A stretch of 64,000 nucleotides of DNA from Pseudomonas oryzihabitans (GTDB lineage: Bacteria > Pseudomonadota > Gammaproteobacteria > Pseudomonadales > Pseudomonadaceae): the NCBI RefSeq assembly GCF_006384975.1, contig NZ_CP021645.1, forward strand, positions 710,001-774,000, read 5' to 3'. Shown here piece after piece: positions 36,415 through 48,390 of this stretch. The notes below the pieces were generated by a model. It made no database searches. It was not told where the DNA came from and worked only from the letters and a program-made list of their open reading frames with translations. How positions within the stretch are numbered: the first letter of the stretch is position 1; each line of letters begins with the position of its first letter. The position numbers and the translations under genes were made by a program.

Positions 36415-37572
36415 GTGGCGCCGGTACAGATCCTCATCCTGGCTGCCGGCGTCGGCAGCCGCTTTCGCGCGGCGGGCGGGGGCGACAAGTTACAGGCGGC
36501 GCTGCCGGGATTCGCCGAGTCGAGCGTCTTGCAGGCAACCTTCCGCCTCTGGACGACGCTCGGCCTGCCATGCCTGGCCGTGGTTTCCGGCGCAGCGCCC
36601 TGGCGCGCCGCGTTGGCTCGCCAGGAAGGGTTGCAGGTGCTGAGCCTGCCCACCACGGGGATGGGCGACAGCCTGGCCGCTGCGGTGCGGGCGACGTCCG
36701 CGGCCGGGGGCTGGCTGGTGGCCTTGGGTGACATGCCCTTCATTCATCCGACGACCGCTCGCCAACTGCTCGAGCTGCAGCGGCCCGACCGTATCGTCGT
36801 ACCGGTCCACGCGGGGCGACGGGGACATCCCGTGTTCTTTGGTCGGAATTATGCCGCTGCGCTTGGCGAGTTGAGTGGCGACGAAGGAGCGAAACGGCTG
36901 CTGCGCGAGGCGTCGGTGCTAGAGCTGGAGGTCGCCGACGCCGGCATCCAGCTCGACATCGACACCCCGGCCGACCTGGAAAAACCAGCCGCGACCGGCC
37001 TCGAACTTCCCCAATTCGCCGCTCTTCCAACGGGGGTGAAAGCCCTGTGGTGGAAGACGTCCATGAATATGATCGAGTCCATGCTGGACTATCTCAAGAC
37101 GCGTGAGCTACAGCTCACCACGGCGGAGTCCTGCACCGCCGGCAAGGTGGTCGGGCTGTTGTCCGAAGTGCCCGGCAGCGGCAGCTGTATCGAGTCGGGT
37201 TACGTCGTCTATTCCCCGGAGGCCAAGCAGCGCCTGCTGGGGGTGAAGCCGGAGACCATCGAGCGCTACAACCTCACCAGCGAGGAAATCGCCCGGGAGA
37301 TGGCCGCCGGTGCCTTGCGCGACAGCCCGGCCCAGGTGGCCATCGCCAATACCGGGCTGGCCGGGCCGGGCGGCGCTGACGGTATTCCCCAGGGCACCGT
37401 CTGTTTCGCCTGGGGCTATCGAGCGGGTGACGACATCGTGCTCTATGCTGAAACCCAGCATTTTTCCGGCGACCGCGAAGCCGTCCAACTGGCCGCCGCC
37501 CGGCACAGCCTGGCGGGTGTAGTGCCCTATCACCAGCGTCTCGAACGCGAACTCAAGGAGAAAGCCCGATGA
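36415..37572 (+). CDS. Fusion of MobA-like nucleotidyltransferase and PncC/CinA C-terminal domain
   Basis: A single open frame of 385 residues joins two domains normally encoded separately. Residues about 1-200 are a MobA/MocA-like transferase (ILAAGVGSRFRAAGGGDKL, VALGDMPFIHP, GHPVFFGRNYAAAL, LDIDTPADLE), likely cytidylyl- or guanylyltransferase for molybdopterin. Residues about 217-385 are a CinA C-terminal domain (TTAESCTAGKVVGLLSEVPG, VVYSPEAKQRLLGV, ANTGLAGPGGADGIPQGT), the NMN amidohydrolase PncC type. An internal ATG at 37063 with GGA eight bases upstream could also yield the second domain alone. GTG 36415 starts two bases after xdhC, and nadE overlaps the stop by four bases. A frameshift or sequencing error removing a stop is possible but no disruption is visible. 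Confidence 0.83.
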   Translation: MAPVQILILAAGVGSRFRAAGGGDKLQAALPGFAESSVLQATFRLWTTLGLPCLAVVSGAAPWRAALARQEGLQVLSLPTTGMGDSLAAAVRATSAAGGWLVALGDMPFIHPTTARQLLELQRPDRIVVPVHAGRRGHPVFFGRNYAAALGELSGDEGAKRLLREASVLELEVADAGIQLDIDTPADLEKPAATGLELPQFAALPTGVKALWWKTSMNMIESMLDYLKTRELQLTTAESCTAGKVVGLLSEVPGSGSCIESGYVVYSPEAKQRLLGVKPETIERYNLTSEEIAREMAAGALRDSPAQVAIANTGLAGPGGADGIPQGTVCFAWGYRAGDDIVLYAETQHFSGDREAVQLAAARHSLAGVVPYHQRLERELKEKAR

Positions 37573-38399
37573 CCGACGCCCAGCAGCGCGACATCATCCA
37601 GGCCCTGCAGGTGCCCGCCCATTTCGACCCGGCCGAGGAGGCTGAACGTCGCATTCAATTCCTCAAGGACTACCTGCTGCAGAGTCGGCAGGAAAGCTAT
37701 GTGCTGGGCATCAGCGGCGGGGTGGACTCCTCCACCGCTGGCCGTCTGGCGCAACTGGCCGTGGAGCGGGCGCGGGAGGAGAGCGGCAATGCCCGCCTGA
37801 GATTCATCGCCATGCGCCTGCCCTATGGCGTTCAGCGTGACGAGGAGGATGCCCAGCGCGCCTTGCAATTCATCCAGCCCGACGAGACCCATACCGTCAA
37901 CGTCAAGCCGGCCAGCGATGCCATGCTCGCGTCGGTGCGCGAGGCACGGGTGGCCTTCGACGACGAGCTGCACGAGGACTTCACCCTGGGCAACATCAAG
38001 GCGCGCCAGCGCATGATCGCCCAATACGCCGTGGCCGGCGCCCGCCGGGGCCTGGTCATAGGCACCGACCATGCCGCGGAAGCCCTGATGGGCTTCTATA
38101 CCAAATTCGGCGATGGCGCCTGTGATCTCACGCCGCTGCATGGCCTGAACAAGCGGCGTGTCCGGGCGGTAGCCGAGTGGCTGGGCGCGCCCGATGCCCT
38201 GGTGCACAAGGTACCGACTGCGGACCTCGAATCCCTGTCACCGGGCAAGGCGGACGAGGATGCCTTCGGCATCACCTATGCCGAGATCGATGACTTTCTC
38301 GAAGGCAAACCGGTTAGCCCGGCGACCCTGGAGATCATCCTCAATACCTATAGGCGCAGCGCCCACAAGCGCGATCTGCCCTATACGCCTTTCAGTTAA
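37569..38399 (+). CDS. nadE: NH3-dependent NAD+ synthetase
   Basis: Converts deamido-NAD to NAD with ammonia and ATP, the last step of NAD synthesis. The 276-residue product has the PP-loop LGISGGVDSSTAGRLAQLA (about 46-64), GTDHAAEALMGFYTKFGDGA (about 165-184) and the C-terminal helix motif RRSAHKRDLPYTPFS. The length is that of the ammonia-dependent, not the glutaminase-fused, form. ATG 37569 overlaps the upstream stop (ATGA). Coupling with a PncC-type domain, which produces NaMN from NMN, makes a short NAD recycling unit. Confidence 0.95.
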   Translation: MTDAQQRDIIQALQVPAHFDPAEEAERRIQFLKDYLLQSRQESYVLGISGGVDSSTAGRLAQLAVERAREESGNARLRFIAMRLPYGVQRDEEDAQRALQFIQPDETHTVNVKPASDAMLASVREARVAFDDELHEDFTLGNIKARQRMIAQYAVAGARRGLVIGTDHAAEALMGFYTKFGDGACDLTPLHGLNKRRVRAVAEWLGAPDALVHKVPTADLESLSPGKADEDAFGITYAEIDDFLEGKPVSPATLEIILNTYRRSAHKRDLPYTPFS

Positions 38400-38870
38400 A
38401 TCAATGGCTTATGGCATTTATGTGAAGTTAATTTTCATACAATTCACGTGAGGAAGGCGTCGATTGGCGCTTTGCGTGGCTGAATGGACTCTGTCTGCAG
38501 GGCCAATTTTCACCTAAGAGAATCAACTTTAGATTGGTTGGGTAAATTTTTGTTTTTAAAGCTTTTTAATCTGTAAAGGAGGGCCGTTGATCGATGTTGC
38601 AGCGCTGAACTTTTGCGCGCCCTCGTGGCTCAGACTCTTTCAGACACACCCGCGCTAACCTTTCCGGTATCGAAGCTGACGTGGTTGTCTGGAAAGGTGG
38701 CTGCCGGGGTTCGCGGCGCATCCTTCCAGATCCAGGACATCCCCCAGATAAAGGGGGCCTGCCAGCCGGGTTCTCGGAAATACGTCAGGCATTGGCGGGG
38801 TCATGACCTAGGTCGTATCGTCTGGGCGGTACGACCTTTCACGCGTCCCAAGATGATGGAGTCAGGCTCG
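38400..38870 (+). other. Long AT-rich leader/promoter interval upstream of glgE
   Basis: A 471-bp stretch between nadE and glgE. It starts AT-rich, unlike the flanking genes, and includes AAAGGAGG (38574-38581) followed by a possible 23-codon TTG-started ORF at 38587-38658. A hairpin AGGTCGTA/TACGACCT lies near 38812-38838, just before the glgE start. No clear sigma-70 promoter is seen. The interval probably holds the promoter of the glgE-treS-glgB operon and a structured 5' leader. Confidence 0.45.
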
Positions 38871-40874
38871 ATGTCGAACACCGATCTCCCCGGTTCTTTT
38901 TCCACCCTTTCCCTCGATCCCGCTACCGCTGCGCAAACGCCGCGCATCGCCATCGAATCGGTCACCCCGGCGGTCGATAACGGCCAGTTCGCTGCCAAGG
39001 GCATCGCCGGTCGGGTCGTCGAAGTGACCGCCAAGATCTTCGCCGATGGGCACGATAAGCTCGCCGCCGCGATTCTCTGGCGTCAAGAGGGCGAGGAAAA
39101 CTGGCAGCAGGCGCCGCTGGTACTGGAAACCAATGATCTCTGGCGTGGCCGCTTCACTCCACAGACGGTGGGCCGCTACGAATTCGTGGTCCAGGCCTGG
39201 TGGGACGTCTGGGGCACCTATCGCTACGAGATCGAAAAGAAGCATGCCGCTGGTGTGCCGCTGAACCTGGAGTTGCAGGAAGGCCGCATTCATGTGGAGC
39301 AGGCGCTGTCCCGCGCGGAAGGCGAGCAACGGGCACCACTGGAGGCCTTGCTGCAGCGGCTGGAGCAAGCGCCCAGCGAAGGTGACAAGGTCGCGGTACT
39401 GCTGGCGGCCGAGGCGAGCCAGGCGATGGCGCCGGTGGACGCCTATGAGCACCTCACCCACAGCATCGAATATCCGTTGGACATCGAACGGGTCCGGGCC
39501 GAATTCGCCAGCTGGTACGAACTCTTCCCGCGCTCCATCACCGACGATCCCCAGCGCCACGGCACCTTCCGCAACGTGATCGGTGAACTGCCGCGCGTGC
39601 GTGACATGGGCTTCGATGTGCTGTACTTCCCGCCGATCCACCCAATCGGCCTGGCCCACCGCAAGGGCAAGAACAACACCCTTGGCGCCGGGGCGGATCA
39701 GCCGGGCAGTCCCTATGCCATCGGCAGCCCGGATGGTGGCCACGATGCAGTGCATCCCGAGCTGGGCACCCTGGAAGACTTCCGTGCCCTGGTCGCGGCG
39801 GCGGCCGATCACGGCCTGGAGATTGCCCTGGACTTCGCCATCCAGTGCTCGCCCGACCATCCCTGGCTCAAGGAACATCCGGGCTGGTTCTCCTGGCGCC
39901 CAGACGGCTCCATGCGCTATGCCGAGAATCCGCCGAAGAAGTATCAGGACATCGTCAATGTCGACTTCTACGCCAAGGACTCGATTCCCGATCTTTGGCT
40001 GGCCTTGCGCGACGTGGTTTGGCACTGGGTGGAGCAGGGCGTGAAGATCTTCCGCGTCGACAATCCCCACACCAAGCCGTTGCCCTTCTGGGAGTGGCTG
40101 ATCGCCGATATCCGCGGTCGCGACGCCGATGTCATGTTCCTCGCCGAAGCCTTTACCAAGCCGGCGATGATGGCGCGCTTGGGCAAGGTCGGCTACAGCC
40201 AGAGCTACACCTATTTCACCTGGCGCAACACCAAGGCCGAGCTGACCGAGTACTTCACCCAGCTCAACGAGCCGCCGCTGCGCGATTGCTACCGGCCGAA
40301 TTTCTTCGTCAACACCCCGGACATCAACCCGACCTTCCTGCAGACCAGCGGGCGCCCCGGTTTCCTGATCAGGGCGGCGCTGGCCACCATGGGTTCCGGC
40401 CTGTGGGGCATGTACGCCGGCTTCGAACTCTGCGAAGGCGCGCCGCTCACGCCGGGCAAGGAAGAGTATCTGGACTCGGAGAAGTACGAGCTGCGCCCGC
40501 GCAACTTCTATGCGCCGGGCAACATCATGGCCGAGATCGCCCAGCTCAACCGCATCCGCCGGCAGAACCCGGCCCTGCAGACCCATCTGGGGCTGGAGTT
40601 CTACAACTGCTGGAACGACCAGATCCTTTATTTCGGCAAGCGCACCGATGACCTGGGCAACTTCGTCCTGGTCGCCATCAACCTCGATCCCTTCAAGGCG
40701 CAGGAAGGCCAGTTCGAACTCCCCTTGTGGGAATTCGGCCTCGATGACAATGCCACCACCCTCGGCGAGGACCTGATGACCGGGCATCGTTGGGCCTGGC
40801 ATGGCAAGACCCAGTGGACGCGCCTGGAGCCGTCGATGCCCTTCGGCATCTGGCGCATCCAGCCGGCCCACTAG
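38871..40874 (+). CDS. glgE: Alpha-1,4-glucan:maltose-1-phosphate maltosyltransferase
   Basis: GH13_3 enzyme transferring maltosyl units from maltose 1-phosphate to the non-reducing end of alpha-1,4-glucans. The 667-residue product has an N-terminal domain with WWDVWGTYRYEIEKKHAAG (about 103-121), then the barrel: VLYFPPIHPIGLAHRKGKNN (about 248-267), DFAIQCSPDHPWLKEHP, nucleophile Asp in FRVDNPHTKPLPFWEWL (about 395) and acid Glu in FLAEAFTKP (about 424). ATG 38871 (MSNTDLPG) follows GGAG; the in-frame codons upstream (38853, 38856) lie in the leader. First gene of glgE-treS-glgB. Confidence 0.95.
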   Translation: MSNTDLPGSFSTLSLDPATAAQTPRIAIESVTPAVDNGQFAAKGIAGRVVEVTAKIFADGHDKLAAAILWRQEGEENWQQAPLVLETNDLWRGRFTPQTVGRYEFVVQAWWDVWGTYRYEIEKKHAAGVPLNLELQEGRIHVEQALSRAEGEQRAPLEALLQRLEQAPSEGDKVAVLLAAEASQAMAPVDAYEHLTHSIEYPLDIERVRAEFASWYELFPRSITDDPQRHGTFRNVIGELPRVRDMGFDVLYFPPIHPIGLAHRKGKNNTLGAGADQPGSPYAIGSPDGGHDAVHPELGTLEDFRALVAAAADHGLEIALDFAIQCSPDHPWLKEHPGWFSWRPDGSMRYAENPPKKYQDIVNVDFYAKDSIPDLWLALRDVVWHWVEQGVKIFRVDNPHTKPLPFWEWLIADIRGRDADVMFLAEAFTKPAMMARLGKVGYSQSYTYFTWRNTKAELTEYFTQLNEPPLRDCYRPNFFVNTPDINPTFLQTSGRPGFLIRAALATMGSGLWGMYAGFELCEGAPLTPGKEEYLDSEKYELRPRNFYAPGNIMAEIAQLNRIRRQNPALQTHLGLEFYNCWNDQILYFGKRTDDLGNFVLVAINLDPFKAQEGQFELPLWEFGLDDNATTLGEDLMTGHRWAWHGKTQWTRLEPSMPFGIWRIQPAH

Positions 40875-40892
40875 CGATCTCTCCGGTGGCGC

Positions 40893-40931
40893 GGGCCCCA
40901 GGCGCAGGAGGCAATCCTGCGCCTGGGGCCC
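40893..40931 (+). other. 17-pair perfect hairpin in the glgE-treS gap
   Basis: GGGCCCCAGGCGCAGGA (40893-40909) pairs perfectly with TCCTGCGCCTGGGGCCC (40915-40931) around GGCAA, and GGTGGC/GCCACC extends the stem outward past a 2x2 internal loop. No T-run follows, so it is unlikely to be a simple terminator. It may stabilise the upstream message or limit read-through from glgE to treS. Confidence 0.8.
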
Positions 40932-41008
40932 GAGCCACCACCATCGCCGGTGGCCTGGACGACCGGTGCACGCATTCGATTCAGACGCCCTGTTAAGGAC
41001 CTGACGAC

Positions 41009-44334
<3,326 letters not shown>

Positions 44335-44338
<4 letters not shown>

Positions 44339-46554
44339 CCGATCAGTCCACCGCCCCCGTCGTCCCCTTCGACGACGTCCGCCTCTCGGCCGCCGAGGCC
44401 GAGTCGCTGGCACGTGGCGAACACGGTAATCCCTTCGCCATCCTCGGCCCCCATGCCGATGGCGAGGGCGTGATCGTCCGCGCCTTCCTGCCCAATGCCC
44501 TGGGCGTCGAACTGGTCGACCGCATGAGCGGTCGGCCCCTGGCCCAGATGCAGCCCGGGCGCGTGCCCGGTCTGTTCGTCACCCGGCTGGACTACGCTGC
44601 CCCCTACAAGCTGGTCATTCGCTGGCCGAGCGGGGTTCAGGAAACCGAAGATCCCTATTCCTTCGGCGTCCTGCTGGGCGAGACCGATCTCTATCTGTTC
44701 AACGAAGGTCGTCATCGCAATCTCGGCGAGACCTTCGGTGCCCAGCGCTGCCAGGTCGACGGTGTGGACGGCGTGCGCTTCGCCGTCTGGGCGCCCAACG
44801 CCCGGCGCGTCTCGGTGGTGGGCGACTTCAACTCCTGGGACGGTCGCCGTCTGCCCATGCGCCTGCGTGCCAACAGTGGCGTCTGGGAACTGTTCGTCCC
44901 CCGCCTGCCGGTGGGCACCGCCTACAAGTACGAGATCCTCGGCCAGCACGGCGTGTTGCCGCTCAAGGCCGATCCCATCGCCCTGGCGGCGGAGTTGCCG
45001 CCGCGCACCGCCTCGGTGGTGGCCGACAACACCCCCTTCGTCTGGCGCGACCAGGATTGGATGGCGCACCGCCGCGAGCGGCAGGGGCTGGAAGCACCGC
45101 TGTCCATCTACGAGCTGCACGCCGGCTCCTGGCGCCGCGAAGGAGGGGACGAAGGTCGCCTGTACACCTGGCGCGAGCTGGCCAAGCATCTGATTCCCTA
45201 TATCCACGAGATGGGCTTCACCCATATCGAGTTGCTGCCGATCATGGAGCACCCCTTCAGCGGCTCCTGGGGCTACCAGCCGCTTGGCCAGTTCGCGCCG
45301 ACCTCGCGCTTCGGCACGCCGGCAGATTTCGCCGCCTTCGTCGACGCCTGCCACCAGGCCAATATCGGCGTCATCCTCGACTGGGTACCGGCGCACTTTC
45401 CCACCGACGAACACGGCCTGGCACGTTTCGACGGTACCGCCCTGTACGAATACGAGCACCCCTTCGAGGGCTTCCACCAAGACTGGAACACCTACATCTA
45501 CAACCTCGGTCGCCACGAGGTGCATGGCTTCATGCTGGCCTCGGCCATGCACTGGCTGAAGCACTTCCATATCGATGGCCTGCGCGTCGATGCGGTGGCC
45601 TCCATGCTCTATCGCGACTATTCGCGCAAGCAGGGCGAGTGGATTCCCAACGTCCATGGCGGTCGCGAGAACCTGGAGACCATCGCCTTCCTGCGGCACC
45701 TCAACGAGGTGGTCCATGAAGAGGCGCCGGGTGCCCTGGTGATCGCCGAGGAATCCACCTCCTGGCCGGGCGTCAGCGTGCCGGTGAGCGAGGGCGGGCT
45801 GGGCTTCGACTACAAGTGGAACATGGGCTGGATGCACGACACCCTGCACTATGTGGAAGAGGACCCGGTCTATCGCCAATACCACCACCACCAGATGACC
45901 TTCGGCCTGGTGTACGCCTGGTCCGAGCGCTTCGTCCTGCCCATCTCCCACGACGAGGTGGTACACGGCAAGGGGTCGCTGATCGAGAAGATGCCGGGCG
46001 ACAACTGGCAGAAGTTCGCCAATCTGCGTAACTACCTGAGCTTCATGTGGACCCATCCGGGCAAGAAGCTGCTGTTCATGGGCTGCGAATTTGGCCAGTG
46101 GCGTGAATGGAGCCATGACCGCGAGCTGGACTGGTTCCTGCTGGAGCACGGTACCCACCGTGGGGTGAAGCAGTTGCTGGTCGATCTCAACCGCCTGTAT
46201 CGCCAGGAACCGGCCTTGCACCAGCGCGACCATCTGCCCGAGGGCTTCGATTGGGTGGTGGGCGATGACAACGGCAACAGCGTCTTCGCCTGGTTGCGGC
46301 GCGATGCCCAGCAGCGGCCGTTGCTGGTGATCGCCAACTTCACCCCGGTCCCGCGTCACGACTATCGTGTGGGCGTGCCTGCGGCGGGCCATTGGCAGGA
46401 AATCTTCAACAGCGATGCCGAATGCTATGGCGGTTCCAACGTCGGCAATGGTGGCGGTGTCAACACCGAGGAAATCGCGGCCCACGGCCAGCCGACGTCC
46501 CTGAACCTCAATCTGCCGCCGCTCGGTCTGCTAGTGTTCAAGCCGCAGGTCTGA
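44335..46554 (+). CDS. glgB: 1,4-alpha-glucan branching enzyme
   Basis: GH13 branching enzyme forming alpha-1,6 branches in the glucan made by GlgE. The 739-residue protein has N-terminal CBM48-type modules ([15 protein letters not shown], about 29; [20 protein letters not shown], about 144-163) and the catalytic barrel: [19 protein letters not shown] (about 354), nucleophile Asp in [17 protein letters not shown] (about 418), acid Glu in [14 protein letters not shown] (about 470) and [12 protein letters not shown] (about 538). The length is that of the long E. coli-type enzyme. ATG 44335 overlaps the treS stop. Last gene of the plus-strand operon, followed by a palindromic repeat. Confidence 0.96.
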
Positions 46555-46618
46555 ACCTGGATGCGCCCGGATTCGGGCGCTGCTCGCTGACAGCGTCGCC
46601 AGACTGCGCGATGCTGTC

Positions 46619-46834
46619 AGGCTTTGTCGGAAAAGTGCCTGCGCATCGGCGATGCTGCGTTAAAAATCAGCTCGGAATGCTCATTTACTGCTCGTAAACT
46701 CAAGCGCGAGCCCGGTCCACTTCCTCGCTGATTTGATTCGCTGGCGCTCACCCTTCGGGCCAGCCCTTGGCTGTTACTCCCGTTGGTCGTTGCGCCTTGC
46801 CTCTCCTTCGCTCGGCGACTTTTCAGACAAGCCT
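46619..46834. repeat. Palindromic dispersed repeat (MITE-like), copy 2
   Basis: Inverted ends: AGGCTTTGTCGGAAAAGTGCC at 46619 (first 20 shown in register as AGGCTTTGTCGGAAAAGTGC) against AGGCTTGTCTGAAAAGTCGC read inward from 46834. The inside shares GCATCGGCGATGCTGCGTT, CGGAATGCTCATTTAC and CTCGTAAACTC with copy 1 (19898-20063), plus the CTTCGCTCGGCGACTTTT end. Copy 2 is about 50 bp longer through extra sequence in its right half. Non-coding, between glgB and the PL7-like gene. Confidence 0.7.
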
Positions 46835-46859
46835 TAGGCCTCTGGCAACCGAGAAGCCC

Positions 46860-47588
46860 ATGATCGATCTCGCCGAATGGAATCTAACGGTACCCGTGCC
46901 GCTACCCGTGGCCCAGGTACAGACCGCCGAGCTGAACAGCAGCCGCTTTCATAGTCCCTATCTCGTCCGCGGCGAGGGCGGCTCGCTGCTGTTCTGGGTG
47001 CCGGTGACCGGTACGCCGCAGCCCTTCAACGACTATCCCGCCACCGAGCTGCGCGAGACGCGCCCGGATGGCAGCGCCTATGCCTGGAAGTATCGCGAGG
47101 GCGATGCCCTGCTGCAGGCGGAAGCGGCGGTGCAACAGGTGCCGTCCCGTCCCGAAGTCATCATCAGCGAGATCGAGGATCAGGCGAGCAGACCCGATTC
47201 TCCATCGCAGGCACTGCTGCAACTGGTCTATCGGGTGGACGATGCGGCCGAGGCCAAGGGTTCGGTCCAACAGGGCCAATTGATCGCCCGCCTGCGCGAG
47301 AGTCCGAACGACAGCCCGAAGGACGTGATCCTCTTGGAGCACCTGCCACTCAACAGTCGCTTCACCTACGACATCAAGCTGGCGCGCAGTGGCGTGCTCA
47401 GCGTGCGCGCCCATGGCGTGGGTTCACGTACGGGTGACCTGGGCCTGCAACTGGACAATGCCTGGAGCAGCCACCACCTCTATTTCAAGGCGGGCGCTCG
47501 ACTGCGGGATGGGGAAGGGCCCAGCAGCGAAGGTGGGCGGGTGCTGTTCTATCGGCTGATCTCGATGCACCAGCCCAACAATCGGTAG
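46860..47588 (+). CDS. Polysaccharide lyase family 7-like protein, apparently without catalytic residues
   Basis: A 242-residue protein with the alginate-lyase-2 jelly-roll fold: MIDLAEWNLTVPVP at the start, ATELRETRPDGSAYAWKY (about 62-79), SEIEDQASRP (about 102-111), SRFTYDIKLARSGVLSV, HHLYFKAGARLRDGEGPSSEGG (quoted in part, about 205). In active PL7 enzymes these blocks read RxELR, QIH and YFKAGxYxQ. Here the first Arg, the Gln/His pair and the Tyr are replaced (ATELR, EIE, KAGARLR), so lyase activity is doubtful. No signal peptide is present, suggesting a cytoplasmic protein. It may bind a polysaccharide; its place among glucan genes could be incidental. Confidence 0.8.
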   Translation: MIDLAEWNLTVPVPLPVAQVQTAELNSSRFHSPYLVRGEGGSLLFWVPVTGTPQPFNDYPATELRETRPDGSAYAWKYREGDALLQAEAAVQQVPSRPEVIISEIEDQASRPDSPSQALLQLVYRVDDAAEAKGSVQQGQLIARLRESPNDSPKDVILLEHLPLNSRFTYDIKLARSGVLSVRAHGVGSRTGDLGLQLDNAWSSHHLYFKAGARLRDGEGPSSEGGRVLFYRLISMHQPNNR

Positions 47589-47602
47589 TAATTTACCGTT
47601 GG

Positions 47603-48001
47603 CTATTCTGATGTGCTAGATGAAATTTGAGTTGCCATGTCTAGTGGTAGATAGCCAAACTTAACATAGGGGAGCTTTATTGTTCCGTCTGGGTTTTCTA
47701 TATAGTTTTCCAGTTTTCGGTATTCTTCGTTTGATTTGTCATATGGTACATCAATAAATATCGTGCCGTCATAACCTTCTATTTGTCCGGAGGTTGAGTA
47801 TCCGGCACAGGGCTTCCATTTTATGCCATTTTCATTCAACCATTGAGTTATTTTTATTCGGGATGGGTGCTTTTCCCAATCGATCCAGCCAATCCTTTCT
47901 AATACAGAAGGATTTTTTTTGGGAGGGCTGAACATCAAAAATAGGACGGTTGATTGCTTTTGAATAGCAATACGATCAATGTATTCAAGTAGTCTAGGCA
48001 T
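47603..48001 (-). CDS. AT-rich orphan protein of 132 residues
   Basis: A soluble protein with a mixed alpha/beta look: opening MPRLLEYIDRIAIQKQSTVL, then WIDWEKHPSRIKITQWLNENG and GYDGTIFIDVPYDKSNEEYR. No signal peptide or membrane segment, and I recognise no domain for certain. The gene and its upstream neighbour are strikingly AT-rich against GC-rich surroundings, indicating recent transfer. Size, acidity and isolation resemble orphan immunity proteins of contact-dependent or Rhs toxins, but no toxin gene is next to it, so this is conjecture. It converges with the PL7-like gene (14 bp between) and starts one base after the stop of the 99-residue gene. Confidence 0.7.
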   Translation of the reverse strand: MPRLLEYIDRIAIQKQSTVLFLMFSPPKKNPSVLERIGWIDWEKHPSRIKITQWLNENGIKWKPCAGYSTSGQIEGYDGTIFIDVPYDKSNEEYRKLENYIENPDGTIKLPYVKFGYLPLDMATQISSSTSE

Positions 48002-48002
48002 T

Positions 48003-48302
48003 TTATTCTTCGCTAATTAGCCGTATTCTCCACATTCCTTGCGACTGCTCCTCTCTCCATGAACCTTCTACGACTTTTGAGTCTTCAAAACAATGGAGCG
48101 TTGCGCGACAGTTAGGGTAGCCATCACAGCGAAGATTGTAATGCCCCTGTCCAATTGAAGATCCTGTGTATGAATATTGCTCGCCATCTTGTTTGTATTC
48201 TACTTTTATGTGGTCAGTATCTATTCGGACTATGCATTCTATGTCGAGACTGATCTTGTGCTCGGAAAAAGAATCCATCTTCGACTTGTTGTATGACTTC
48301 AT
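48003..48302 (-). CDS. AT-rich orphan protein of 99 residues
   Basis: A small soluble protein with beta-rich pattern (ISLDIECIVRIDTDHIKVEY, YSYTGSSIGQGHYNLRCDG) and four Cys residues (IECIV, LRCDGYPNCR, LHCFED). No known family is recognised. AGAGGA four bases before the ATG supports translation. It is AT-rich like the next gene, from which it is separated by a single base, so the two form one transferred unit. The 5' side (48303-48390) holds nothing else before the ybhN-like gene. Confidence 0.65.
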   Translation of the reverse strand: MKSYNKSKMDSFSEHKISLDIECIVRIDTDHIKVEYKQDGEQYSYTGSSIGQGHYNLRCDGYPNCRATLHCFEDSKVVEGSWREEQSQGMWRIRLISEE

Positions 48303-48390
48303 TTATTCCTCTTGCGCCTGAATTTTTAGCTGAGCCGAGTTTGTCGCATTGATATCTTGCGACGCCCACCCAGTTGATGCAAGTCGCAAG

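Noticed and set aside
36415..37572. Two separate genes (mobA-like and cinA-like) instead of a fusion
   Set aside because: The frame is open throughout and the upstream domain has no stop before the second domain, so a fusion is the direct reading; an additional internal start remains possible.
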